From assembly GCA_903927685.1 (NCBI GenBank), contig CAIYOB010000273.1:1-14635 (forward strand): a stretch of 14,635 bases of DNA. Reading direction: 5' to 3'. The notes beneath the pieces are model-generated. The model did not search any database. It saw only the letters and a program-made list of their open reading frames with translations, and had not been told where the DNA came from. How positions within the stretch are numbered: position 1 is the first letter of the stretch; each line of letters starts with the position of its first letter. Source of the DNA: an uncultured Planctomycetaceae bacterium (GTDB lineage: Bacteria; Planctomycetota; Planctomycetia; Pirellulales; Pirellulaceae). Of the stretch, positions 1 to 7,136 are shown one piece after another. The position numbers were made by a program, and so were the translations under genes.

Positions 1-1389
1 CCCGACGGTTTGCAGCGAGTCGAAATCCAGCGGCAGGTCCAAGTGCTCTTGGGTCAAGCAGCCGCCGGACGGCCCGCCGATCTGGACCGCCTTAAAGCCC
101 TCCTTGACCACTTTGCCGTGGTCGTCGATCACGCCGCCGCCGATGTCGCAGACGATCGTCCGCAACGTGCTGCCAAAAGGCACTTCGATCAAGCCCGTAT
201 TGGCGACGTGGCCGGTCAAGGCAAAGGTCTTTGTGCCGGGCGATTTCTCGGTGCCCAGCCGCCGATAGCCGGCGGCCGTCTGGCGGAGGATCATCGGGAC
301 CGAGGCCAGCGTCTCGACGTTGTTAATCACCGTCGGCTTGCCCCACAATCCGCGCTGCGCCGGAAACGGCGGCTTGGGCCGCGGCATGCCCCGCTTGCCT
401 TCGATCGAGGCGATCATCGCGGTCTCCTCGCCGCACACAAAGGCGCCGGCGCCTTCCATGACGTGCAGCCGCAGCGAACAGGACGAGCCGAACAAGCGGT
501 CGCCCAGCAAGCCCAGGGCTTCCGCGTCCGTCACCGCCTTGCGGACCCGTTCGACCGCCAGCGGATACTCCATGCGGACGTAGAAGTAACCTTCGTTGGC
601 CCCGATCGCCCGGGCGGCGATCATCATGCCCTCGATCACGCTGTGCGGATTCCCCTCCATGACGCTACGATCCATGAACGCGCCCGGATCGCCCTCGTCC
701 GCATTGCAGATGACGTACTTCTTGGCCCCGGGCTCGACCCGCGTCAGTTCCCACTTGCGGCCGGTCGGAAAGCCGCCGCCGCCGCGGCCCCGCAGGCCCG
801 AGCGGCTGATCTCGGCGCAGATCTCCGCCGGGCTCAGCTCCAGGTACGCCCGGCGAGCCTGGGCGTAACCGCCCGCGTGGATGTACTCACGAACGTCCTC
901 CGGGTCGATCCGGCCGCACTGCTCCAACACACAGCGCTGCTGCTGGGCATAGAACGGAATCTCGCGTTGGCCGCGGCAGATCTGCCGCGTCGCGGGATCC
1001 TTGTACAACAGCCGCTCGACCACCTGGCCCTGGACCAGCGTGCTCTCGACGATGTCGTCCAGGTCGCCTAACTGCACGCGCGTGTACAGGATCCCGTCCG
1101 GTTCGACCGCCACCAGCGGGCCCATCTGGCAGAAGCCCTGACAGCCGCTCTTGGAGACGTGGTGAACCGGCGAATCCGGAGCCGGTTCGTCTTCAAAGCG
1201 GGTGACCACCGGCAAGCCGGCGGCCGCGATGCGGCGGGTCAGTTCCTGGTATACGGCCAGCGAGCCGTTGGCGACACAGCCGGTTCCGGCACATACGATC
1301 ACCCGCCGCGTCAGGGCTTGGGACCAGGCGCGATAGTCACGCGCGACGACGGTCAGGTCCAGGGGGGATGCGAGGCTGGGCAGATTCAT
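1..1389 (-). CDS. NuoF/HydB-like NADH-binding flavoprotein subunit (partial, C-terminus beyond window)
   Basis: The first 463 residues are present; the gene runs off the left edge. An N-terminal thioredoxin-like [2Fe-2S] domain has Cys33, Cys38, Cys83 and Cys87 (CAGTGC, then GCQGFC). The NuoF core follows, with the glycine-rich NADH site GLRGRGGGGFPTG near residues 195-211, the FMN site CNADEGDPGAF near 226-238, and GAGAFVCGEET near 310-322. Complex I NuoF lacks the extra N-terminal domain. It is typical of HydB of NAD-dependent or electron-bifurcating [FeFe]-hydrogenases and of related formate dehydrogenase subunits. The expected product oxidises or reduces NAD(H) through FMN and Fe-S clusters in the cytoplasm. 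The ATG overlaps the TGA of the upstream NuoE-like gene as ATGA, indicating translational coupling. The family is certain. Whether the partner is a hydrogenase or a formate dehydrogenase cannot be seen because the next gene is outside the window. Confidence 0.93.
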   Translation of the reverse strand, partial: MNLPSLASPLDLTVVARDYRAWSQALTRRVIVCAGTGCVANGSLAVYQELTRRIAAAGLPVVTRFEDEPAPDSPVHHVSKSGCQGFCQMGPLVAVEPDGILYTRVQLGDLDDIVESTLVQGQVVERLLYKDPATRQICRGQREIPFYAQQQRCVLEQCGRIDPEDVREYIHAGGYAQARRAYLELSPAEICAEISRSGLRGRGGGGFPTGRKWELTRVEPGAKKYVICNADEGDPGAFMDRSVMEGNPHSVIEGMMIAARAIGANEGYFYVRMEYPLAVERVRKAVTDAEALGLLGDRLFGSSCSLRLHVMEGAGAFVCGEETAMIASIEGKRGMPRPKPPFPAQRGLWGKPTVINNVETLASVPMILRQTAAGYRRLGTEKSPGTKTFALTGHVANTGLIEVPFGSTLRTIVCDIGGGVIDDHGKVVKEGFKAVQIGGPSGGCLTQEHLDLPLDFDSLQTVG

Positions 1390-1904
1390 GCCTGGGTCTC
1401 CTTGGCGAGCAGTTCTTCGACGATTTCGAGGGCTTTTTCCGGGGTGACTTGTCCGTACACTTTTTCGTTCACCAGCATCACCGGCGCCAGGCCGCACGCG
1501 CCCAGGCACGAGACCGTCTCGACCGTGAACAGCTGGTCCGGGGTCGTCTTGCGCTGTTCGTTAACTCCCAGCCGCTCGTACAACGCGTTCAGGATGCCCG
1601 TCGAGCGGCGAACGTGACAGGCGGTGCCGTCGCACAGGCGAATCGTGTACTTGCCGTGCGGCTGCAGCGAGAAGTGCGAGTAGAACGTCGCCACGCCATA
1701 CACCTGGGCCGGCCGCAATCGCAACGGCGTCGCGATGAACGTCAGCACTTCCTCAGGCAAGTAGCGGTACTCCTTCTGCACCTGCTGCAGGATGGGAATC
1801 AACCGTGCAGGATCGTTGTTGTTCTGCCGCAGGATCTCGCACACCGTGTTGAACTGTTGCGTTTCCAGGGCAGGCGTCTTGCGAATCGTCGTAACCTGGT
1901 CCAT
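1386..1904 (-). CDS. NuoE/HydC-like [2Fe-2S] thioredoxin-fold subunit
   Basis: A 172-aa protein of the NuoE/24-kDa family. A helical N-terminal part (about 1-80, including LPEEVLTFIA and VYGVATFYSHF) precedes a thioredoxin-like ferredoxin domain. The four [2Fe-2S] ligands are Cys91 and Cys96 (CDGTAC) and Cys133 and Cys137 (CLGAC). The subunit passes electrons between the FMN of the NuoF-like partner and the rest of the complex. The start is supported by AGGAG at 1912-1916, 7 nt upstream. The stop overlaps the start of the NuoF-like gene by 2 bases, and rex lies 111 bp upstream on the same strand. With the HydB-type partner, HydC of a soluble NAD-linked [FeFe]-hydrogenase is the best reading. 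A NAD-dependent formate dehydrogenase gamma subunit is the alternative. Confidence 0.93.
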   Translation of the reverse strand: MDQVTTIRKTPALETQQFNTVCEILRQNNNDPARLIPILQQVQKEYRYLPEEVLTFIATPLRLRPAQVYGVATFYSHFSLQPHGKYTIRLCDGTACHVRRSTGILNALYERLGVNEQRKTTPDQLFTVETVSCLGACGLAPVMLVNEKVYGQVTPEKALEIVEELLAKETQA

Positions 1905-1911
1905 TCAGGGA

Positions 1912-1916
1912 CTCCT
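1912..1916 (-). promoter_or_regulatory. Ribosome binding site of the NuoE/HydC-like gene
   Basis: Reads AGGAG on the minus strand, 7 nt before the ATG at 1904. It fixes the start of the NuoE-like gene. Confidence 0.7.
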
Positions 1917-1939
1917 GTCGTTAGAGGTTCTGTCGGCGC

Positions 1940-1955
1940 GCACCGGTAGCGGTGC
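1940..1955 (-). other. Short hairpin in the rex to nuoE-like spacer
   Basis: GCACCG and CGGTGC form a perfect 6-bp stem around a 4-nt loop within the 111-bp spacer between the rex stop and the NuoE-like start. No T-run follows on the minus strand, so it is not a standard terminator. It could stabilise or process the transcript, or be chance. Confidence 0.3.
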
Positions 1956-2015
1956 ACCAAGGGGGAGCTTTTCTTTGGGGGAGAGAGTCGAATCGGAAGG
2001 AACGGTCGGTCCGCG

Positions 2016-2678
2016 TTAGGGCGGGGCGTGGCTGCGCTGCTTCAACACGTCACCCAGGCGTTTGGCGAGGACCGCGAAACTGGCCGCCATCCGGACGTCC
2101 TCGACGACCACCGGGGCTGGCAACGTCAGCTTGACCGGCGTGAAGTTCCAGATCGCCAGCATGCCTGAGCCGGTCATCAAGTCGGCAACTGCTTGGGCGA
2201 CCTTCGCCGGCACGGCCAGGATGCCGATGTTCATGTGCATCCGCCGGACCAGGTCCGTGAACAAGTCCATCGGCAGCACCTCTTTGCCGTGCACCGTCGT
2301 GCCCACCTTGGCCGCGTCGGCATCAAAGGCCGCGACGATGCTCAAGCCGAAATCCTGGAATCCTCCGTAGCCCAGCAGGGCGCTGCCCAGACTGCCGACG
2401 CCGACGAGAAACGCCTCGTGCGTATTGTTCCAGCCCAGGAACGACTCGATGGCTTCGATCAAGGCTCGCGTTTCGTAGCCCACTTTCGGCCGGCCGACAA
2501 TATCGGTCAGCGCCAGATCCTTGCGCACCTGGATGCTGCCCAGGCTCAGGTGCTCGGCGATATGCGTGCAGGACACAACCTGCCGGCCCTCGGCCTCCAA
2601 CTGCTTCAAGTAGCGCAGGTACAAGGGCAGCCGCCGGACGCTGGGCAAAGGCAAAGGGCGGAGGGGATCGTGGGGCAT
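2016..2678 (-). CDS. rex: Redox-sensing transcriptional repressor Rex
   Basis: A 220-aa Rex protein, close to the usual length. The N-terminal winged helix spans about residues 14-80: the recognition-helix segment VRKDLA is at 51-56 and the wing GRPKVGY at 62-68. The Rossmann domain begins with the dinucleotide site GVGSLG at 93-98 and contains AAFDAD. Rex binds DNA when NADH is low relative to NAD+ and releases it when NADH rises, derepressing fermentation and hydrogenase genes. Here it is first in an operon with NAD-linked redox subunits, as often seen in anaerobes. The start at 2678 is chosen over the longer frame (to 2723) because GGAGG lies 7 nt before it and the extra 15 residues do not resemble Rex. 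The promoter and overlapping palindrome upstream suggest autoregulation. Confidence 0.95.
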   Translation of the reverse strand: MPHDPLRPLPLPSVRRLPLYLRYLKQLEAEGRQVVSCTHIAEHLSLGSIQVRKDLALTDIVGRPKVGYETRALIEAIESFLGWNNTHEAFLVGVGSLGSALLGYGGFQDFGLSIVAAFDADAAKVGTTVHGKEVLPMDLFTDLVRRMHMNIGILAVPAKVAQAVADLMTGSGMLAIWNFTPVKLTLPAPVVVEDVRMAASFAVLAKRLGDVLKQRSHAPP

Positions 2679-2685
2679 CTCGTCG

Positions 2686-2690
2686 CCTCC
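2686..2690 (-). promoter_or_regulatory. Ribosome binding site deciding the rex start
   Basis: GGAGG on the minus strand ends 7 nt before the ATG at 2678. This strong site argues for the internal start and against the 15-residue longer frame. Confidence 0.75.
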
Positions 2691-2775
2691 CTGGTGAACT
2701 AGTGGGAACAAGGTTCCGATCATCGCTTAGCCACCCCGCTTTTCATAGCCCAGACGGACATTTCTCAGTAAACAT

Positions 2776-2799
2776 TTATCGGTAACGTTATATCGATAA
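2776..2799. promoter_or_regulatory. Interrupted palindrome overlapping the rex promoter, candidate operator
   Basis: TTATCG and CGATAA form perfect 6-bp arms around a 12-bp centre that itself contains the 8-bp palindrome TAACGTTA (2783-2790, centre offset by 1 bp). It overlaps the end of the -10 box and the predicted start site, where a repressor would block transcription. It does not match the canonical Rex box (TTGTGAA-N4-TTCACAA type), so assigning it to Rex is inference from position. Confidence 0.45.
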
Positions 2800-2826
2800 T
2801 TTAGTACTCATTAAGAATCGCGTCAA
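2798..2826 (-). promoter_or_regulatory. Sigma70-type promoter of the rex operon
   Basis: On the minus strand, TTGACG (2826-2821) and TAAATT (2803-2798) are separated by exactly 17 bp, matching 5/6 and 4/6 of the consensus boxes. The stretch is AT-rich against GC-rich surroundings, and it sits about 110-120 bp upstream of the rex start. The last bases of the -10 box overlap the palindrome at 2776-2799. Confidence 0.6.
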
Positions 2827-2948
2827 TAGGGGCGTGGCTTTTTTTCGTTTTTTCGGCAGATGGCTTCCGTACAAGATCAATCCTGCCAACAACGGGTTGG
2901 CGTGCTCAATCCCCGTCTGTACGAACGCCCCGGGGCGGCTCACGGCGG

Positions 2949-2978
2949 TTGACGCGGACGCTCCGCAGCCGGTATCGT
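2949..2978 (+). promoter_or_regulatory. Possible promoter of the DUF2007 / membrane protein pair
   Basis: TTGACG (2949-2954), 18 bp, then TATCGT (2973-2978). The -35 box is good and the -10 box matches 4/6. It would leave a 5' leader of roughly 115 nt before the ATG at 3102. The intergenic stretch 2724-3101 holds only this and the rex promoter; I see no gene in it. Confidence 0.35.
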
Positions 2979-3101
2979 AAGGACGGGCGGGTCGGCGCAG
3001 GCCTCGAGTGGACGCGGTGCAACATGGGCTTGGCCTTTGAAGGGGACGCGAGCAAGGTCAGGGCGAACCAACGGCAAACTTCACTGAGGGGACGACTCAC
3101 C

Positions 3102-3350
3102 ATGACAGCTGATGATGACACTTTGGCGATTGTCGCGACAGTCGCGTCCGAATTCGAAGGCCAGCTGCTCGCCAACATCCTGAACGAGTGCGGTATTCCC
3201 GCTGTCGTCACTGGAGGAACCACCTCGCAGTTCCGGGCCGAGGCTCCGGGGGCGGTACGAGTCATGGTGAAAGGGGGCAACCTGTCAGCCGCCAAGACGG
3301 TGCTTGAGCAACGTGCGCAAGGTGGCCCTCAACTTGGATGCGGCGGCTGA
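3102..3350 (+). CDS. Small DUF2007-type putative signal-transducing protein
   Basis: An 82-aa protein beginning MTADDDTLAIVATVASEFEG. It follows the DUF2007 pattern: a strand with 'VATV', a helix covering 'EGQLLANILNECGIPA', a second strand 'VVTGG', then 'VRVMVKGG' and a closing helix 'AAKTVLEQRA'. This is the small ferredoxin-like-fold DUF2007 family, annotated as putative prokaryotic signal transducers but without an established role. The start is chosen for GAGGGG at 3086-3091, 10 nt upstream; an in-frame TTG at 2949 would add 51 residues unlike the family. It is probably cotranscribed with the small membrane protein gene 34 bp downstream. The assignment rests on pattern, without a search. 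Confidence 0.72.
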   Translation: MTADDDTLAIVATVASEFEGQLLANILNECGIPAVVTGGTTSQFRAEAPGAVRVMVKGGNLSAAKTVLEQRAQGGPQLGCGG

Positions 3351-3384
3351 GGATAGGGAACTCCCAGAGTATCAGGACAGTCCG

Positions 3385-3666
3385 ATGATTTCTTCAGCAC
3401 GGCGACGGGCCTTGGCTCCCTGGATACCAGCGGGCTTCTGTGCCGCCCTCTCATTCATCACGATCCTCCAAAGCCTGTGGGCGGCGGTGGTCAATCGTGG
3501 CGATTCCGGGGGCTGGGCAGTCGCCTTCCTGTGCTTCCTTCCCATGTGCTTTTTCTTCGTTGGAGTCGCCATGACGGAAATGCGGCGGGAGATTTCCGAA
3601 CTGCGGAAGCAAGTCGCCGAGCTACAACAGAAGAACGGCGAAACGCGGGGCGACCCCCAGCGGTAG
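3385..3666 (+). CDS. Small two-helix membrane protein with C-terminal coiled coil
   Basis: A 93-aa protein of unrecognised family. Two hydrophobic segments are visible, about residues 13-36 (from 'PAGFCAALSFITILQSLW') and about 44-64 (from 'WAVAFLCFLPMCFFFVGVAM'). A charged heptad-like tail follows (EMRREISELRKQVAELQQ). The pattern suggests an inner membrane hairpin with a cytoplasmic coiled coil that could bind a partner or oligomerise. AGGA at 3374-3377 is 7 nt before the ATG. An in-frame TTG at 3304 would overlap the DUF2007 gene and add 27 residues; I consider it less likely. It follows DUF2007 in the same direction, so the two may act together, but no function can be assigned. Confidence 0.65.
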   Translation: MISSARRRALAPWIPAGFCAALSFITILQSLWAAVVNRGDSGGWAVAFLCFLPMCFFFVGVAMTEMRREISELRKQVAELQQKNGETRGDPQR

Positions 3667-3714
3667 CGGGGCAAGCCCGCGTCTTGGCCTTCGCCGTCCT
3701 GCCTGCCCCACGGC

Positions 3715-3742
3715 TTGAGGCAGCCCCGGTTCCGGGTATCAT
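3715..3742 (+). promoter_or_regulatory. Possible promoter of the glycyl radical enzyme cluster
   Basis: TTGAGG (3715-3720), 16 bp, then TATCAT (3737-3742), matching 4/6 and 5/6 of the sigma70 boxes, about 50 bp before the enzyme's start. The spacer is GC-rich. No operator-like palindrome is obvious. Confidence 0.35.
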
Positions 3743-3778
3743 CAAGATCTGATTCCGGCCGAAACGCCTCTTACCGGC

Positions 3779-3784
3779 AAAGGA
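3779..3784 (+). promoter_or_regulatory. Ribosome binding site of the glycyl radical enzyme
   Basis: AAAGGA ends 6 nt before the ATG at 3791. It supports a start that includes the twin-arginine segment. Confidence 0.6.
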
Positions 3785-3790
3785 CATCCC

Positions 3791-6211
3791 ATGATGGCAC
3801 ATCCGGCAATGACGCGCCGCGACTTCTTTCTTGTTGCCGGGACAGCGTTAGGCGCCGCGGCTGCGCCCTGCTGGGCGGACGCCACGGTGCCGGCCAGGAC
3901 GGTCGGCGATCTGTCTGCGGACCTCGCGGCCCTCCGCCGCGAAATCGTCGCTTCGCCGCTCCGCGTCGCGTTGCACCGGGCTCAGACGTTTACCAAGGTC
4001 TTCCAGGCGACGGAGGATCGGCCGTGGATCGTTCGCAAGGCCCTGGCCTTGCGCGAGTACTTCCAGACGGTGCCGCTGTATCTGCGCGAGCACGATTGCC
4101 TGGCGGGCTCGATCTCCGAACTGCCCGGCGGGATGCCGGTGATGGTCGAACTGGGGATCGGTGAGAACGGGATCTACACCGGCGAGCGGCCCGACCGCGT
4201 CGGCCATCTGAAGGGCCATGTTCCCGACGAGATCCGGCAGTGGTGGATGAACCGGAACATGTGGGGCCAGTTCCGCACAGAGATCCGCCGCGAGCCGCCC
4301 TACCGCAGCCCCGACGAAGTCCCGCAGTCGCTGCACTACAAGTTCATCTCGAATCAGGGACACCTCAGCCCCAGCTACGGCGAACTGTTGCGCAGCGGAC
4401 TGGCCGGATTGCTCGCACGCATCCAGGCTCGCCGCCAGGCCGAGTCCGACTTGGGCCGCTTGGACTTCTTGGCCGCCGCCGAGGTCACTGTGAGCGGACT
4501 GTCCGCATGGATCGCGCGGTATGCCGAGTTCCTGGCCGGCGAGGCCCAGCGGATGGACGCAGCCGCCCGCGCGGCCGAACTGCGCGAGATGTCGCGCATC
4601 GCTCACAAGGTCGCTACGCAGCCGCCGGACACCTTCCGCGAGGCCTTGCAGCTGATCTGGTTCGTGCACCAGGCCATCCATATCGAAGGCCACGGATACT
4701 CGTGCACGCCGGATCGCATCGACCAGTTGCTGTTCCCGTTCTACGAAGCCGATCGCAAGGCCGGGCGATTGGACGACGCGCAGGCTCTGCGGCTGATCGA
4801 GAACTGGGTGCTGAAGATGTACGACAACAGTTTCTGGGGCCCGGAGCACCATCTGACGCAGGGCCTGTGCGTCGGCGGCTCGACGCCCGACGGGGACGAC
4901 CAGACCAACCGCCTGAGCTGGCTGTTCATCGAAGGCGCGACGAATCTCGTGTTGCCCGAGCCGCTGGTCTGGATCCGCTGGCACCCGCGAATCGACCAGG
5001 CGTTTTTTGATTTCTGCCTGTCGCGGCTGGAGCGGAGCACGTGCTTCCCCATGATCTGGAACGACCAGGCGATTCCGGAGGGACTGGTCGAGTTGGGCGT
5101 CTCCCGCGAGGACGCGTTCAACTATGTTCCGGTGGGCTGCAACGAACTGGCGATCCCCGGCCAGATGTACTTCAATCCCGGAGCCAATGCCGGTTACCTG
5201 CCGGCGATCGAAGCGGTGCTGAGCGACGGCAAGGGCTACCAGGGTCAGTGGAAATGGCGGGACGTCGCGCCGCCCGTGCGGGACCTGGCGACGTTCGACC
5301 AGTTTGCCGCAGCGGTCGGGGCGTACCTGCGGCGGGGCATCGAGCAGTCGTACGCCACCGAGTGCCGGCACCTGCAAGCCCAGATGCGTTGGGGCCAGAC
5401 ACCGCTGACGTCCTGTTTCTTCGACGGCTGTCTCGAGCAAGCGCAGGATCTGACCGCCGGCACCAAGTACAACATCCTGTCCTGCGGCGGAACGTCCTTT
5501 GCCAATGCCGTGGACTGCCTGGCCGCCATCCGCGAGGTCGTCTACGCGAAACAGGAAGCGTCGCTCGCTGACGTCGCCCGGGCTTGCGCCGCCAACTTTG
5601 CCGGCTCCGAGCGGCTGCGGGCCAAGCTGCTGGCCGCACCGAAACACGGCAACGACGATCCACAATTGGAAGAGATCATCCACTTGGTCCAGCAGCTGCG
5701 CGACGTGCCGATGAAAGAGCTCTGCCGCGATCCGCGGGATGGCACGCCGATGGGCAACGGGCACGTGGTTCGCAGCAGCGCGGTCAAGACGGGCTTGGTC
5801 ACGCCGGCCACACCGGACGGACGGCTGGCCGGCACCCCGCTGGCCAGTTCGGTCGCCGCGTCGGTCGGCTGCGAGCGGAGCGGTCCGACGGCCGTGCTCA
5901 ATTCCGTCTGCGCGTTGGACGGGCCCGGCAGCTGGCAGTGCGGCTACCAGGTCAATATCCGCTTCCACGCCGGAATGGTGACGGATCCGGCGCAGCGGGA
6001 AAACCTGCGGGCCATGCTGAATGTGTACTTTGCCAACGGCGGCCAGGAACTGCAGATCAACGTCGTTAGCAGCGAGACCCTGCGGGCCGCGCAACAGAAT
6101 CCTGACCAGTACCGGGACCTGGTGGTGCGGGTCGCCGGTTTCAGCGAGTTCTTCGTCAACCTGACCCCAGAGATGCAGGAAGACATCATCGCTCGGGCAG
6201 AGCACCGGTAG
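3791..6211 (+). CDS. Glycyl radical enzyme (PFL-like family) with N-terminal Tat signal
   Basis: An 806-aa, apparently full-length glycyl radical enzyme. The PFL-like domain covers about residues 40-650. The thiyl-radical Cys450 lies in VPVGCNELAIPG, followed two residues on by Glu452, the Cys-x-Glu pattern of the dehydratase/lyase branch. The C-terminal glycyl radical domain ends with VRVAGFSEFF, placing the radical at Gly783, 23 residues from the end. Residues 8-31 read TRRDFFLVAG, a hydrophobic alanine-rich stretch, then ADA before residue 32: a textbook twin-arginine signal and cleavage site. That is abnormal for this normally cytoplasmic, oxygen-sensitive family. The middle residue of GCNEL and the Phe after the radical Gly differ from the well-known GCVE and VAGY forms, so no known substrate class (glycerol, choline, propanediol, hydroxyproline, isethionate, arylacetate) can be assigned. 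The activase gene follows 8 bp downstream. Confidence 0.95.
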   Translation: MMAHPAMTRRDFFLVAGTALGAAAAPCWADATVPARTVGDLSADLAALRREIVASPLRVALHRAQTFTKVFQATEDRPWIVRKALALREYFQTVPLYLREHDCLAGSISELPGGMPVMVELGIGENGIYTGERPDRVGHLKGHVPDEIRQWWMNRNMWGQFRTEIRREPPYRSPDEVPQSLHYKFISNQGHLSPSYGELLRSGLAGLLARIQARRQAESDLGRLDFLAAAEVTVSGLSAWIARYAEFLAGEAQRMDAAARAAELREMSRIAHKVATQPPDTFREALQLIWFVHQAIHIEGHGYSCTPDRIDQLLFPFYEADRKAGRLDDAQALRLIENWVLKMYDNSFWGPEHHLTQGLCVGGSTPDGDDQTNRLSWLFIEGATNLVLPEPLVWIRWHPRIDQAFFDFCLSRLERSTCFPMIWNDQAIPEGLVELGVSREDAFNYVPVGCNELAIPGQMYFNPGANAGYLPAIEAVLSDGKGYQGQWKWRDVAPPVRDLATFDQFAAAVGAYLRRGIEQSYATECRHLQAQMRWGQTPLTSCFFDGCLEQAQDLTAGTKYNILSCGGTSFANAVDCLAAIREVVYAKQEASLADVARACAANFAGSERLRAKLLAAPKHGNDDPQLEEIIHLVQQLRDVPMKELCRDPRDGTPMGNGHVVRSSAVKTGLVTPATPDGRLAGTPLASSVAASVGCERSGPTAVLNSVCALDGPGSWQCGYQVNIRFHAGMVTDPAQRENLRAMLNVYFANGGQELQINVVSSETLRAAQQNPDQYRDLVVRVAGFSEFFVNLTPEMQEDIIARAEHR

Positions 6212-6219
6212 CACAATCC

Positions 6220-7125
6220 ATGACCAGCGGCCAAGTCTTCGACATCCAGCGGTTTTCCATTCACGACGGACCCGGGATCCGAACGACGGTGTTCCTCAAG
6301 GGCTGTCCGCTCCGCTGCCTGTGGTGCGGGAACCCGGAGAGCCTGCGCCAGGAACCGTCGTTGTCGTACCTGGCCGACCGCTGCATCGCCTGTGGCGCGT
6401 GCGTGCCGGCGTGCCGGGAACAAGCCATCTCGGCGCCCGCGGCGGGCAAGGCGGTGTTGGACCGCGGCCGGTGCACGGTTTGTGGCGACTGTGCGCGAGT
6501 CTGCGATCCCCGGGCCCTGGAGTTGGTCGGACGCGAAATGTCGGTGGACGAGGTGCTCCAAGCCGTGCTCCGCGACCGCGATTACTATCGGGCTTCGGGC
6601 GGCGGCATGACATTGTCGGGCGGTGACCCGCTGTTCCAGCCGCAGTTTGCCGAAGGCCTGCTCCGAGCCGCCAAGTCGCACGGCTTGCACTGCTGCGTCG
6701 AGACCTCCGGCCATGCGCTCTGGGGCGCGATCCGCGGCCTGCTGCCGTTCGTCGACCTGTGGCTATTCGATTTCAAGGAGACCGATTCGCAGCGGCACGA
6801 GCAGTACACCGGCAAGCCCCACGGCCTGATCCTGGCCAATCTGCGGCAACTGCATGCCGAGGGAGCGCAGATCCTGCTCCGCTGTCCGCTGATCCCCCAG
6901 CACAACGCCCGCCAGGAGCACCTGGACGGCATCATCGGGCTGGCGCGCGAGTTGCCGCGTCTGGCCGGCGTCGAGCTGCTGCCGTACTATGACCTGTGGC
7001 GAGCCAAGCTGCCGCGGTTCGGCCTCGAGTCGCCCCTGCCCGACTCCGTCCGGCCGCCCGCGCGCGAAACCGTCGCCGCCTGGAAAGACTACCTCCGCCA
7101 GCGCGGCGTGCGCCTGGTGGGCTGA
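6220..7125 (+). CDS. Glycyl radical enzyme activating enzyme (radical SAM)
   Basis: A 301-aa activase of the PflA-like family. The radical-SAM cluster motif is Cys29-x3-Cys33-x2-Cys36 in GCPLRCLWC. A bacterial-ferredoxin insert carries two more [4Fe-4S] sites, Cys55/58/61/65 and Cys85/88/91/95. This insert is typical of activases for non-PFL glycyl radical enzymes. SGGDPL near 133-138 is the SAM-contact motif, with Asp where Glu is usual. The enzyme cleaves S-adenosylmethionine and takes a hydrogen from the target glycine, here presumably Gly783 of the preceding gene product. It has no signal peptide, so it should act in the cytoplasm. The start lies 8 bp after the preceding stop without a clear ribosome binding site, suggesting translational coupling. 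The pairing by adjacency is strong. Confidence 0.96.
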   Translation: MTSGQVFDIQRFSIHDGPGIRTTVFLKGCPLRCLWCGNPESLRQEPSLSYLADRCIACGACVPACREQAISAPAAGKAVLDRGRCTVCGDCARVCDPRALELVGREMSVDEVLQAVLRDRDYYRASGGGMTLSGGDPLFQPQFAEGLLRAAKSHGLHCCVETSGHALWGAIRGLLPFVDLWLFDFKETDSQRHEQYTGKPHGLILANLRQLHAEGAQILLRCPLIPQHNARQEHLDGIIGLARELPRLAGVELLPYYDLWRAKLPRFGLESPLPDSVRPPARETVAAWKDYLRQRGVRLVG

Positions 7126-7136
7126 ACGTGGCCTCC

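Noticed and set aside
10..1071. 353-codon plus-strand open frame at the left edge
   Set aside because: It is antisense to the NuoF-like gene, whose NADH, FMN and Fe-S motifs are unambiguous on the minus strand.
2776..2799. Canonical Rex box upstream of rex
   Set aside because: A palindrome exists, but it does not match the TTGTGAA/TTCACAA or TTGTTAA/TTAACAA forms, so it is reported only as a candidate operator.
3665..3681. Terminator after the small membrane protein gene (GCGGG-loop-CCCGC)
   Set aside because: The stem is only about 5 bp and no T-run follows; too weak to call.
3848..6214. 788-codon open frame on the minus strand opposite the glycyl radical enzyme
   Set aside because: It is the antisense shadow of a strongly recognised gene in GC-rich DNA; its translation is low-complexity and Arg/Gln/Asp-rich with no recognisable domain.
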